From: Alphaproteobacteria bacterium
Lineage (GTDB): Bacteria > Pseudomonadota > Alphaproteobacteria > UBA6615
Assembly: GCA_013003285.1 (NCBI GenBank)
Contig: JABDJY010000341.1
Coordinates: forward strand, 1-12,659
Length of the DNA stretch: 12,659 nt
Direction of reading: 5' to 3'
A program made the position numbers and the translations under genes. The notes beneath the pieces were generated by a model. The model was not told the origin of the DNA. It ran no database searches and saw only the letters and a program-made list of their open reading frames with translations. How positions within the stretch are numbered: the stretch's first letter is position 1; the number at the start of each line of letters is the position of its first letter. This document shows, one piece after another, positions 1 through 7,090 of the stretch.

Positions 1-231
1 CTCCTGCTCGGCGGCGCCGTGGCCGGCGGCCGCTTTGTCGGCGACTGGCCGGGCCTGTCGGAAAGCGCGCTCTATGAAGGCCGCGACGTGCGGCCGACCA
101 CCGATTACCGCAGCCTACTGAAAGCCATGCTGCGCGACCGTATGGGCCTCGATGAAGCCTTCCTGGAAGACACGGTCTTCCCCGGCAGCCGGTCGGCGCC
201 GGCGGCGAACGGCCTGTTCCGCTCCGCGTAA
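1..231 (+). CDS. DUF1501 family protein, C-terminal fragment (5' truncated)
   Basis: This is the last 76 codons of a gene that begins left of the window. The reading frame is open from base 1 and stops with TAA at 229-231. The visible segment reads GGRFVGDWPGL, then LYEGRDVRPTTDYRSLLKAML, then a leucine/aspartate-rich stretch. This is the usual C-terminus of DUF1501 proteins, which belong to the sulfatase/alkaline-phosphatase-like fold and are often exported by Tat and paired with a DUF1800 protein. Their biochemical role is poorly known. The N-terminal signal and any active-site residues are outside the window. It converges on the dioxygenase gene with only 8 bases between the stop codons, so it is probably not part of the catabolic cluster. 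The family call rests on the C-terminal motif only. Confidence 0.8.
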   Translation, partial: LLLGGAVAGGRFVGDWPGLSESALYEGRDVRPTTDYRSLLKAMLRDRMGLDEAFLEDTVFPGSRSAPAANGLFRSA

Positions 232-246
232 GCGGGGGCCTACGCG
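225..246. terminator. Short dyad spanning two convergent stop codons
   Basis: The arms CGCGTA (225-230) and TACGCG (241-246) are perfectly complementary around a 10-base loop. They cover the TAA of the plus-strand DUF1501 gene and the TAG of the minus-strand dioxygenase. There is no T-run on either side, so this is at best a weak bidirectional attenuator. In GC-rich DNA it could be chance. Confidence 0.2.
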
Positions 247-1208
247 CCCTCGGTCTCGCTCACATCGAGGGGCTTGTGGGCGCCGTGCTGCGCCTTGTCG
301 CCGGCGGTGCGATTGGATTTCTGGCTTTTTACCGACGCTTCGTTTTGATCCGCCGAAACGCCGATAGGCACATCGCCCTTGATGGTGACCCGCTCCATTC
401 TGCGGCGCTGGGGATAGTAATCATGGATGGCATAGTGCTGAACCGCGCGATTGTCCCAGAACACCAGCGTGTTGGGGCGCCACTGGTGGCGGATCTGATA
501 TTCCGGCACCACCGCCTGACGGAACAATTGGTCAAGCAGCGCGCGGCTCTCGCTTTCCTCCATGCCCTTGATCGCCACCGTGAACTGCGGATTAACGAAT
601 AGCACCTTCTTACCGGACACCGGATGCAGGCGAACCACCGGGTGGATCGCCGGCGGATAGCGTTCCTCGAATTCGCGCAGCGACCGGCGGCCCTCGGCGT
701 CGTCAGAGAAAAGCTGGCGGAACGGCTTGAAATCATGCACCGCCTCGAGCCCGGAGATAAAATTCTGCATGCGGTCGCTGAGCCCTTCGAAGGCCGCCGA
801 CATGCTGGTGAACATGGTGTCGCCGCCGACCTCCGGCACGATCAGCGCGCGCAGCATGGTGCCCATGGGCGGGGCGGCGCGAAAGGTCTCGTCGCTGTGC
901 CAGACATCGGTGCCCCAGGGCGGATTGTCGGCGTCATTGTCGAAGATGATGAGTTCCGGCGCGTCGCTCTCGCTCGGCGCGAAGGGGTGAACCGTCAGCT
1001 TGCCGAACCGCCGGGCGAACGCCTTCTGCTGTTCGGTGGTGATGTCCTGGTCGCGGAAGATCAGCAACTGATGATCGGCCAACGCCTGCTCGACTGCGGC
1101 GAACATCCCATCGTCCATCGGCTGGGCAAGATCGATACCGCTCACCTCGGCGCCCAAGCTGGCACCGATGCGTTTGGTCTGGAGACTAGTGATTTGACGT
1201 TCGCTCAT
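240..1208 (-). CDS. TauD/TfdA-family Fe(II)/2-oxoglutarate dioxygenase
   Basis: The predicted protein has 322 residues, against about 280-300 for typical TauD/TfdA enzymes. These enzymes couple 2-oxoglutarate decarboxylation to hydroxylation of a small molecule, often removing sulfite or an ether or amine group. The facial triad is visible: H104-x-D106 in WHSDETF and distal H258 in WDNRAVQHYAIHD. R269 in YYPQRRR and T131 in GGDTMFTS sit where TauD binds 2-oxoglutarate; the spacings D106-T131 (25) and H258-R269 (11) match TauD. I chose the ATG at 1208 because GGGGAG lies 8 bases upstream. The longer frame from 1319 would run into the permease gene. The last ~38 residues are a hydrophilic K/Q/S-rich tail beyond the usual fold. 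It is the last gene of the minus-strand unit, 19 bases after the permease. The substrate is unknown; taurine is not implied. Confidence 0.93.
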   Translation of the reverse strand: MSERQITSLQTKRIGASLGAEVSGIDLAQPMDDGMFAAVEQALADHQLLIFRDQDITTEQQKAFARRFGKLTVHPFAPSESDAPELIIFDNDADNPPWGTDVWHSDETFRAAPPMGTMLRALIVPEVGGDTMFTSMSAAFEGLSDRMQNFISGLEAVHDFKPFRQLFSDDAEGRRSLREFEERYPPAIHPVVRLHPVSGKKVLFVNPQFTVAIKGMEESESRALLDQLFRQAVVPEYQIRHQWRPNTLVFWDNRAVQHYAIHDYYPQRRRMERVTIKGDVPIGVSADQNEASVKSQKSNRTAGDKAQHGAHKPLDVSETEGA

Positions 1209-1227
1209 GGTCTCGACTCCCCGCCCC

Positions 1228-3174
1228 TTATTTCGCCGGTACGGACCCCGGAACACGGCGCAATCGGCTGGCGTAATATTCGTAACCGACCAACACGAGC
1301 CCAACCACCACACCGACAATATCAGTATAGATCCCGCCGGCGAACGCTTCAGCCGGAATCAGCGCCAATATGCCGACGATGCCGAAAACACAGCGCATCG
1401 GCGCTTCGAGCGGGCGCAGGAAAAATCCGGCGATGGCGATCGAGGTCAACCAAACACCGACGATTGCGGTGGCGATGGTGAAGATGATCACGCCGGTCTC
1501 GCCGCGCAGCAACAGCGCCGGCGATATCACGAACAGCAGCGGCACGATGTAGGCCATCCAGCCGAAGCGCACGGCCGACCAACCGGATTTCATGGGGTCG
1601 GCCTTGGCCACCCCGGCGGCGGCGAAGGCGGCGATGGCCACCGGCGGCGTGATCATCGACATCATGCCGAAATAGAGCACGTAGAGATGGGCGGCGATGG
1701 GCAGCACCCCGACCTCGACCAGCGCCGGGGCTACCAGGGCGGCGAGCAATACATAGACCCCAACGGTCGGCAGCCCCATGCCGAGAATAATACAGACACC
1801 GGCAGCAAGAAGGAGCAGGAGGACCAGACTACCTTCGCCAATCGTCACCAGCGCCAGGGTAAGGCTAAAGCCGAGCCCGCTAATCCCCAGCACACCAATC
1901 ACCACCCCCGCGGCGACAGTGACCAGGATAATGTCGAGCGCCGCATAACCGGCGCCCTCGAACGCCGACAGCATGGTGCGCACGCCGGGCCGCACGCCCT
2001 GATAACCGAACAGCAGCGCCAGCACGACAACGACGACGGCGCCGAACAAGGCAGCCAGTTCGGGCGGCTGGTTGAAGTTGAACAGGGCGACGATCAGCAC
2101 CACGAAGGGCAGCAGAAAATACAGGCCCGACAGGGCACCGCGCCGCGACGGCAGATCCTGATCGGTGACGCCGGCGGCACCCAGTTTGGCGGCTTCCAGA
2201 TCGGCTTGGATGAAAAGCGCGATGTAATAGATGATCGCCGGCACCAGCGCGGCCAACACCACTTCGGCATAGGGAATTTCCAAAAATTCCGCCATGATGA
2301 AGGCGGATGCGCCCATCACCGGCGGCATTAACTGACCGCCGGTGGAGGCCACCGCCTCGATCGCGGCGGCTTTGTGCGCGGGATAGCCGTCGCGCTTGAT
2401 CATGGGGATGGTGACGATGCCGGTCGCCGCTACATTGGCGACAGCGCTGCCCGATACGGAGCCGAAAAAGCCGGATGCGACGACCGCGATCTTGGCCGAC
2501 CCGCCGCGGAACCGGCCCATGGCCAAGGTCGCGATATCGGTGAAAAAACGCGACCCGCCGCTCAGATTGAGCAGCTGGCCGAAAAATAGAAAGGCGATGA
2601 CAATGGTGGTAGCCACGGCCAGGGGCAGGCCCAGCACGCCGTTGACGTCGAGCGCCAGATAGGCCGTGAGCTTCTCCCAATCATTGGGCCGCGCCGCCAG
2701 ATCGCCTGGCAGATTATGGCCCAGCAGCGCAAAGGCTATGAACGCTATCGCGATAATTGGCAATGTGTTGCCGGTCGCCCGGCGTAATCCTTCCAGCGAC
2801 AGGATTATTGCGACGGCCCCGGCGGCGACGGCGTCGGGCGGGCGCAACAACACAAGATCCACCAGTCGCTGATATTCCCAGGTCAGATACCCCATCGCGG
2901 CAAACCCCAGCGCGGCGAATATCCAGTCGTACCAGGGGACAAATAGCCGTGGCGCACGACGGCGCACCGGAAACACGAGGAAGGCAAGCGGCAGCGCCAG
3001 GCTCAACATCGCCGCGTAGAATTGCGCCGGAAAGACCGTCAGTTTGAACCACAATTGGGCGTCCAGCGCCCAGCCGATGGAAAGCAGGGTCAGTAGGACG
3101 GCGAACAGTGTCGCACCGACGCGAGCGGCCGGCGACCTGGCATCGCCAGCCGCCCCTGTGCGGGACTCGCTCAT
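1228..3174 (-). CDS. TRAP transporter fused permease (DctQM type, TAXI system)
   Basis: This is a 648-residue polytopic membrane protein, the normal size for the fused 4TM/12TM permeases of TAXI-TRAP transporters. It would use an ion gradient to move the ligand delivered by the periplasmic binding protein encoded just upstream. Hydrophobic segments start near residue 20 and fill most of the chain. Residues 235-292 carry the family signature: GFFGSVSGSAVANVAATG, then IPMIKRDGYP, then STGGQLMPPVMGASAF. A second TRAP-type loop, GMGLPTVGVYVL, lies in the C-terminal half. The ATG at 3174 is the only plausible start; no clear Shine-Dalgarno precedes it. It follows the binding-protein stop by 24 bases, so coupling to upstream translation is likely. 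Two further hydrophobic segments close the protein, ending in a short basic tail. The substrate cannot be deduced from the sequence. Confidence 0.95.
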   Translation of the reverse strand: MSESRTGAAGDARSPAARVGATLFAVLLTLLSIGWALDAQLWFKLTVFPAQFYAAMLSLALPLAFLVFPVRRRAPRLFVPWYDWIFAALGFAAMGYLTWEYQRLVDLVLLRPPDAVAAGAVAIILSLEGLRRATGNTLPIIAIAFIAFALLGHNLPGDLAARPNDWEKLTAYLALDVNGVLGLPLAVATTIVIAFLFFGQLLNLSGGSRFFTDIATLAMGRFRGGSAKIAVVASGFFGSVSGSAVANVAATGIVTIPMIKRDGYPAHKAAAIEAVASTGGQLMPPVMGASAFIMAEFLEIPYAEVVLAALVPAIIYYIALFIQADLEAAKLGAAGVTDQDLPSRRGALSGLYFLLPFVVLIVALFNFNQPPELAALFGAVVVVVLALLFGYQGVRPGVRTMLSAFEGAGYAALDIILVTVAAGVVIGVLGISGLGFSLTLALVTIGEGSLVLLLLLAAGVCIILGMGLPTVGVYVLLAALVAPALVEVGVLPIAAHLYVLYFGMMSMITPPVAIAAFAAAGVAKADPMKSGWSAVRFGWMAYIVPLLFVISPALLLRGETGVIIFTIATAIVGVWLTSIAIAGFFLRPLEAPMRCVFGIVGILALIPAEAFAGGIYTDIVGVVVGLVLVGYEYYASRLRRVPGSVPAK

Positions 3175-3198
3175 ATTGAGGTGCCGGATTGCGGCGAC

Positions 3199-4176
3199 CT
3201 AATTCGCCTTGGGCGGCCACATCCCCTGTTCTTTGAGATATTTAACCGTGCCCGGGTGCCATTGGATCGGGCCCAGTTCGCTCGCCATCCGGTTCGGATT
3301 GAACAGATTGAACACCGGGAACACCGCAGCCATATCCTTCTTATTGTCGTGCATTGCCTTGACCATCTTGTAGACCAGATCGTCCGGCGTTTTCGTGCTG
3401 CCCACGACAACGGCGTCATAGGTGATGACGGAGACCGGATCGACAACGCCCACATTGGGTTTGCTGGGTTTCTCCGAGCGCAAATAGGCCGGCGGGAAAT
3501 GCTTGGCGATGATCGCCCGGTTTTCCGGCGTATCTTCGATGTTAAGCGCGCGGATACCACCGACCGACGCATCGGCCTCACGCACCTTGGGCGCGCCGAT
3601 GGCAAAGAAGAACGCATCGGCCTTACCCTGGATAAAGGCATTGGCGCCGCCCACCACGTTGGTGACGGGCACCGGAATGATATCGGCCCGCGTCATGCCC
3701 GCGGTGGCATATTCGGCATCGAGCAGCGGCGGGATCGTCTTCTGGCTGGCGAAGCCGTCAACGACCCGCTTACCCTTAAGGTCGGCAATCGTCTTGATCG
3801 GCGAATCGTTCTTCACAAAAAACGCCACGCGCAGCGGATAGGTGATGGCGACGGCGCGCAAATCTTCATATTTGCGGCCCTCGAACTGCTGCTCGCCGAC
3901 CACCGCGACGCGCAGCTCTTCGACATTCGATAGGCCGAAGGCGAATTCGCCGGCATCGACGGCGGGCAAATAAACCGTGGCGCTGGCGAAAGGCTGAACG
4001 GTTATTTTGATGTCCGTCTTGTCGGTGGCCATTTTCGAGATGGCGGTCGCCGAGGTGTGATAGAGCGAGCCCGGATTGGACGCCGCAAACCCAACGGTCT
4101 GCGCCTGCGCGACACTCACCGTAAGCAAGGCGCCGCAGGCGCCGGCGATGATGGTTTTTAGCCGAAGGCTGGTCAT
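3199..4176 (-). CDS. TAXI family TRAP transporter solute-binding protein
   Basis: The predicted protein has 325 residues, the normal TAXI length. Residues 1-25 form a Sec signal peptide with a hydrophobic core and cleavage after VAQA, so the mature protein is periplasmic. It would bind the substrate and hand it to the fused permease encoded next. Family features include GSLYHTSATAISKMA (36-50) near the mature N-terminus, SPIKTIADLKGKRV (125-138) in the interlobe region, and NAFIQGKADAFFFAIG (179-194). The start at 4176 is preceded by a GA-rich ribosome site (GAGGGAGAG, complement of 4181-4189). The upstream monooxygenase ends 154 bases away. That gap holds a dyad and a tandem repeat, so the transporter may have its own promoter as well as read-through. 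Known TAXI ligands include glutamate and other carboxylates. A carboxylated substrate would fit this cluster but is inference. Confidence 0.95.
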   Translation of the reverse strand: MTSLRLKTIIAGACGALLTVSVAQAQTVGFAASNPGSLYHTSATAISKMATDKTDIKITVQPFASATVYLPAVDAGEFAFGLSNVEELRVAVVGEQQFEGRKYEDLRAVAITYPLRVAFFVKNDSPIKTIADLKGKRVVDGFASQKTIPPLLDAEYATAGMTRADIIPVPVTNVVGGANAFIQGKADAFFFAIGAPKVREADASVGGIRALNIEDTPENRAIIAKHFPPAYLRSEKPSKPNVGVVDPVSVITYDAVVVGSTKTPDDLVYKMVKAMHDNKKDMAAVFPVFNLFNPNRMASELGPIQWHPGTVKYLKEQGMWPPKAN

Positions 4177-4189
4177 TATTTCTCTCCCT

Positions 4190-4205
4190 CACCAGAGATC
4201 TGGTG
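4190..4205. promoter_or_regulatory. 7-bp inverted repeat next to the TAXI ribosome site
   Basis: CACCAGA and TCTGGTG form perfect 7-base arms around a 2-base centre. The dyad lies 14 bases upstream of the binding-protein start and directly abuts its Shine-Dalgarno. It could be a repressor operator or, in mRNA, a hairpin that affects translation initiation. With a 2-base loop, a DNA-protein site is more likely than an RNA hairpin. Confidence 0.4.
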
Positions 4206-4241
4206 TTTGCTGGTTTTGTATTGGACGTTTCTGGCAACGAG

Positions 4242-4265
4242 AATCACGATAAAAATCACGCTAGA
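4242..4265. repeat. Tandem 12-bp direct repeat upstream of the TAXI gene
   Basis: AATCACGATAAA (4242-4253) is followed immediately by AATCACGCTAGA (4254-4265), agreeing at 10 of 12 positions. The units lie 66-90 bases upstream of the binding-protein start. Spacing close to one helical turn would suit an activator binding as a tandem dimer. No regulator family can be assigned. No convincing -10/-35 pair was found in this 154-base gap, although a TTGACT hexamer is present on the minus strand. Confidence 0.35.
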
Positions 4266-4330
4266 TGAAGCGCCGCACTAGTCAAGCCAAACGGCCCGCT
4301 ACTTTGGTAGGATCCGGCTAACGCCCTCCC

Positions 4331-5563
4331 CTAATCCCGCAAGGCTTCCTTGGAAAATCCGGCGATCTGCTTGTAGCGGTCCGACAATTCGCGCAGATCA
4401 TCCTGGCTAACATAATCGTCGAGATTGTCGAACGGGCGATCGCCCACCAGCTCCTCGACCTTCATGATGATGACATCGGGCGGGCTCGACCGGTTGGTGC
4501 GCACCACATTGGCGGTCGGTCCTATACGCGCTTCCTCATAGGCCTTCAGCGCATCGCGCGGATTATCCATCTGCCGCAAAGACTCGGCCAAGGTGCGGGC
4601 GTCGATGACGCCCTGGGCCGCCCCGTTCGAACCGCGCGGATACATCGGATGAGCGGCATCGCCGGCCAGGGTCACCCGGTCGAAGGTCCATTGGTCGAGC
4701 GGGTCCTTATCGACCATGGGATATTCGAAAATATCGTCCGATGTGCGGATCATCTCGGCGATGTCGTGCCAGTCGAAATGCCAATCCTGGTAGATATGAA
4801 AAAAATCTTCCAGCTTGCCCGGCTTGTTCCAGTCGTTCTGCGGCTGATCGTCCGATTGAAACTCCGTCGTCCAATTGATCAGCTGATTACCTTTGCCGTC
4901 GACATTGTCGATGATGGGATAGATGACGATCTTGCCGGTCTGGATAGTGCCGACGCGCATATAGGTGCGTCCGCCGAGCATGGGCTTGCGCACAGATGTG
5001 CCCCGCCAGGTGTTAATGCCGGTGAACACCACCGAATCGTCGGGGTAAAGCTGTTTGCGCACGGTCGAATTAACGCCGTCGCAGGCGATCGCGATATCGG
5101 CCTGGACCGTCTCGACGGCAGCGCCCGACGATGTCTCGACAAATGAGATCTGTACGGTATCCCCGGTTTGCGCGAAGCCGACGCATTTCCGGTTCACCTG
5201 AACGCAGTCCGGACCGAGGCGCTCCACCGCGGCTCGATAGAGAATGCCGTGAAGATGGCCCCGATGGATGGCCACTTCGGGATAATCGTAGCCAGCATAT
5301 TTGCCGCGGGGCTCGCCGTAGATCAGCTGGCCGAAGCGATTGAAAAACTTGCTCTCCTGGGTCTCGATTCCCGCCTGCAGCAGGTCTCCCTGCAGCCCCA
5401 GCGCGGTGAATTCACGCATCGCATGGGGCAGTACGGTGATGCCGACGCCAAGCTCTTTCATCTCCGGCGCGGCCTCATAGACCCGGCACCCGATGCCGCG
5501 CTGGTGCAGATTAAGTGCCAACGCCAACCCGGTAATGCCGCCGCCGATAATCGCTATGGACAT
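4331..5563 (-). CDS. FAD-dependent aromatic monooxygenase, PhzS-like (group A flavoprotein)
   Basis: This 410-residue protein belongs to the FAD_binding_3 family, whose members use NAD(P)H and O2 to hydroxylate aromatic or N-heteroaromatic rings in the cytoplasm. The Rossmann motif G7-G-G-I-T-G12 opens the protein. The DG motif is at 162-163 in ACDGVNSTVR, and the GD motif at 301-302 in LAGDAAHPMYPRGSNGAAQG. Segments such as IHRGHLHGILYRAAVERLG (99-117) and YPMVDKDPL (281-289) closely resemble the phenazine monooxygenase PhzS and its relatives, more than classical salicylate hydroxylase. I chose the ATG at 5563 because it starts the flavin motif directly and has a GGAAGAG site upstream; a longer frame begins at 5641. 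It is the first gene of the minus-strand unit and divergent from the alpha/beta hydrolase. Phenazine as substrate is not implied. Confidence 0.93.
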   Translation of the reverse strand: MSIAIIGGGITGLALALNLHQRGIGCRVYEAAPEMKELGVGITVLPHAMREFTALGLQGDLLQAGIETQESKFFNRFGQLIYGEPRGKYAGYDYPEVAIHRGHLHGILYRAAVERLGPDCVQVNRKCVGFAQTGDTVQISFVETSSGAAVETVQADIAIACDGVNSTVRKQLYPDDSVVFTGINTWRGTSVRKPMLGGRTYMRVGTIQTGKIVIYPIIDNVDGKGNQLINWTTEFQSDDQPQNDWNKPGKLEDFFHIYQDWHFDWHDIAEMIRTSDDIFEYPMVDKDPLDQWTFDRVTLAGDAAHPMYPRGSNGAAQGVIDARTLAESLRQMDNPRDALKAYEEARIGPTANVVRTNRSSPPDVIIMKVEELVGDRPFDNLDDYVSQDDLRELSDRYKQIAGFSKEALRD

Positions 5564-5589
5564 GTCGCGCTCTTCCGCCGTTTTATGGG

Positions 5590-5609
5590 ACGCTGTAAGC
5601 GTTATCATA
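5590..5609 (-). promoter_or_regulatory. Candidate -10 box and operator dyad of the monooxygenase unit
   Basis: On the minus strand, TATGAT (complement of 5604-5609) is a good -10 hexamer. Immediately downstream lies ACGCT-N3-AGCGT (5590-5602), a perfect 5-base dyad placed where transcription would begin. A repressor bound there would block this promoter. A convincing -35 is not visible; TTGGTT further upstream is spaced too widely. The whole divergent gap to the hydrolase is 103 bases, so one regulator could serve both genes. Confidence 0.35.
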
Positions 5610-5666
5610 CACACGCACGGACCACTAAAACCAAGGCGCACTGAATTTTAACCGGGGACGAAAATC

Positions 5667-6737
5667 ATGGCGAACGAGACCGACAAAGACAGTTTCACGG
5701 CCGACCTCTTCAATTATTGGATTCCGCGCCTCGCCGCCGATGGGGTCGATGTAAACGATGTTCTGACCGTGCGCGCCCGCGTCACTGGATGGGCCGACTG
5801 GCCGGCCACCTGGGCCGAAATCGGCGACGATTACCGCACCCTTGCCGCCACCCACCTGGCCGACGGGTACGGTTTAAGCGCCGGTGAGGCGCTAGTCCGC
5901 GCCAGTCTGGCGTATCATTGCGGCCAAGTGGTCGCCTTCCATGCGCCGGCGGAAAAGGCCGACCTGCAAGCCCGCAAGGTCGCGGCCTTTCGCGAGGCTG
6001 CACCCCTGCTGACCCCACCGGCGGAGCGGCTCGAAATTCCGTTCGGCGATCTAAACTTGCCCGGTTTTCTGCGGGTGCCCACCGGTGTCGGCGCCCCGGT
6101 CGCTTGCGCCCTACTGGTCCCCGGCCTGGACTCGACCAAGGAAGATTTCACCACCATCGCCGATATGTGCGCCCGGCGCGGGCTCGCCAGTTTCGCCTTC
6201 GACGGCCCGGGCCAGGGCGAGGTGCGCGACGCCGCCCCGCTCGCAGACGGTTATGAGGATTGTATCCTGGCGGCGTTCGAAGCCATCGCCCAACGGCCGG
6301 AAATTGACGCGGCCCGTATCGGCACTTTGGGCCGCAGCCTGGGCGGGCTTTACGTGGTGCGCGCCGCCGCCGCCGAGCCGCGCATAGCCGCCACCGTGGT
6401 CTTCGGCGGAGCCTATGATTTGAGCGACTTTCCAAACATGCCGGAGCTGATCCGCGACGGCTTCCGCCACGCCACCGGCGGCGCTACCGAAGACGAGGCC
6501 ATCGCGTTAATGGGCGCGGCCACCCTCGAAGACTGCATCACCCAAGCGCAAACGCCGGTGCTGGTGGTACACGGTAAGCGCGACGCCATCTTTCCCTGGC
6601 AGCAGGCAACCCGCATCGTCGACGCGCTGCCCGGCCGCGCCACCCTGATGATGGATGAAGACGGCGTCCATTGCTGCCACAACCACGCCTTCCAATACCG
6701 CACCGCCATGGCCGATTGGCTGGCGAAGGTGCTGTAG
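5667..6737 (+). CDS. Alpha/beta hydrolase, FrsA / 2,6-dihydropseudooxynicotine hydrolase type
   Basis: The protein has 356 residues. An N-terminal helical region (about 1-115) precedes the hydrolase core, as in the family that includes the C-C bond hydrolase of nicotine breakdown. The triad can be placed at S224 in the nucleophile elbow GRSLGG, D306 in HGKRDAIFP, and probably H335 in GVHCCHNHAFQYR, where relatives have an HxCxN-like sequence. The strand before the oxyanion turn reads LLVPGLDSTKEDF (149-161), also typical. No signal peptide is present, so it acts in the cytoplasm. The ATG at 5667 follows a GGGGA site at 5654-5658. It is transcribed away from the flavin monooxygenase, which suggests successive steps: oxidation, then C-C, ester or amide cleavage. 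The exact bond and substrate are inference. It stands alone on this strand; the next gene converges 8 bases after its stop. Confidence 0.9.
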   Translation: MANETDKDSFTADLFNYWIPRLAADGVDVNDVLTVRARVTGWADWPATWAEIGDDYRTLAATHLADGYGLSAGEALVRASLAYHCGQVVAFHAPAEKADLQARKVAAFREAAPLLTPPAERLEIPFGDLNLPGFLRVPTGVGAPVACALLVPGLDSTKEDFTTIADMCARRGLASFAFDGPGQGEVRDAAPLADGYEDCILAAFEAIAQRPEIDAARIGTLGRSLGGLYVVRAAAAEPRIAATVVFGGAYDLSDFPNMPELIRDGFRHATGGATEDEAIALMGAATLEDCITQAQTPVLVVHGKRDAIFPWQQATRIVDALPGRATLMMDEDGVHCCHNHAFQYRTAMADWLAKVL

Positions 6738-6745
6738 GAACGTTC

Positions 6746-7090
6746 TTACTGCGGACGCGGCCCCACCCAGGGCGAATAGCCTTCATAGAATTGTTCGGCC
6801 CGGCGGATGGCGGCGTCGGACAGGCGCACGCCGTCGACGGTGACCTTGGTGACGCCGGGTAGCGGCATCAGTTTTTGCCTTATGCCCAACGCGTAAGTGA
6901 TGGATTTCATGGTGCAGCCGCGGCACGCCCCCTCATATTCGAGAAGCACTTCGCCGTCGGCCGTCACATCGACCAGTGTCACGCCGCCGCCATGGACTTT
7001 CAGCAGGGGATCTATCTGGTTGGCTAGCACCGTCTCGACCAGTTCGCGCAAAGGCCCCGGAAACGTATCCCGCGTTTCGGCCGCCTTCAT
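6746..7090 (-). CDS. NifU-like C-terminal domain protein (Fe-S scaffold)
   Basis: This is a 114-residue protein consisting essentially of one NifU C-terminal domain, which assembles or carries an Fe-S cluster through a CxxC pair. The helix LRELVETVLANQIDPLLKVHG (14-34) and the following GGGVTLVDV strand are typical. The cysteines are C56 and C59 in GACRGCTMKSIT. The last ~20 residues (AEQFYEGYSPWVGPRPQ) extend beyond the usual domain. The start overlaps the stop of the amidohydrolase as ATGA, with a strong GGAGGG site (complement of 7097-7102) inside the end of that gene, so the two are translationally coupled. No IscU-type N-terminal domain, ferredoxin or Rieske gene lies nearby. A stand-alone NifU domain dedicated to a catabolic gene suggests a specific Fe-S client, possibly outside the window. 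Confidence 0.92.
   Translation of the reverse strand: MKAAETRDTFPGPLRELVETVLANQIDPLLKVHGGGVTLVDVTADGEVLLEYEGACRGCTMKSITYALGIRQKLMPLPGVTKVTVDGVRLSDAAIRRAEQFYEGYSPWVGPRPQ

Noticed and set aside
1209..1319. N-terminal extension of the TauD-type protein to an ATG at 1319
   Set aside because: It would overlap the permease gene by 92 bases, and the added residues show no family similarity; the ATG at 1208 has a ribosome site.
624..1481. 285-codon plus-strand frame opposite the TauD-type gene
   Set aside because: Antisense shadow; the minus strand encodes an intact dioxygenase with all catalytic residues.
1207..2331. Long plus-strand open frame rich in H, Q, G and D opposite the permease gene
   Set aside because: It is antisense to a clear TRAP permease; its composition is that of a reverse-complement shadow of hydrophobic GC-rich codons, with no family motif.
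3181..3933. 250-codon plus-strand frame opposite the TAXI binding protein
   Set aside because: Antisense shadow rich in R, H and D; the minus strand has a signal peptide and family motifs.
4280..4330. Possible terminator after the monooxygenase stop (CTAC/GTAG hairpin)
   Set aside because: The stem is only 4 bases, with no T-run on the minus strand; too weak to call.
5564..5641. 26-residue N-terminal extension of the flavin monooxygenase
   Set aside because: The Rossmann motif of this family begins within a few residues of the start, which fits the ATG at 5563; the extension covers the candidate promoter.
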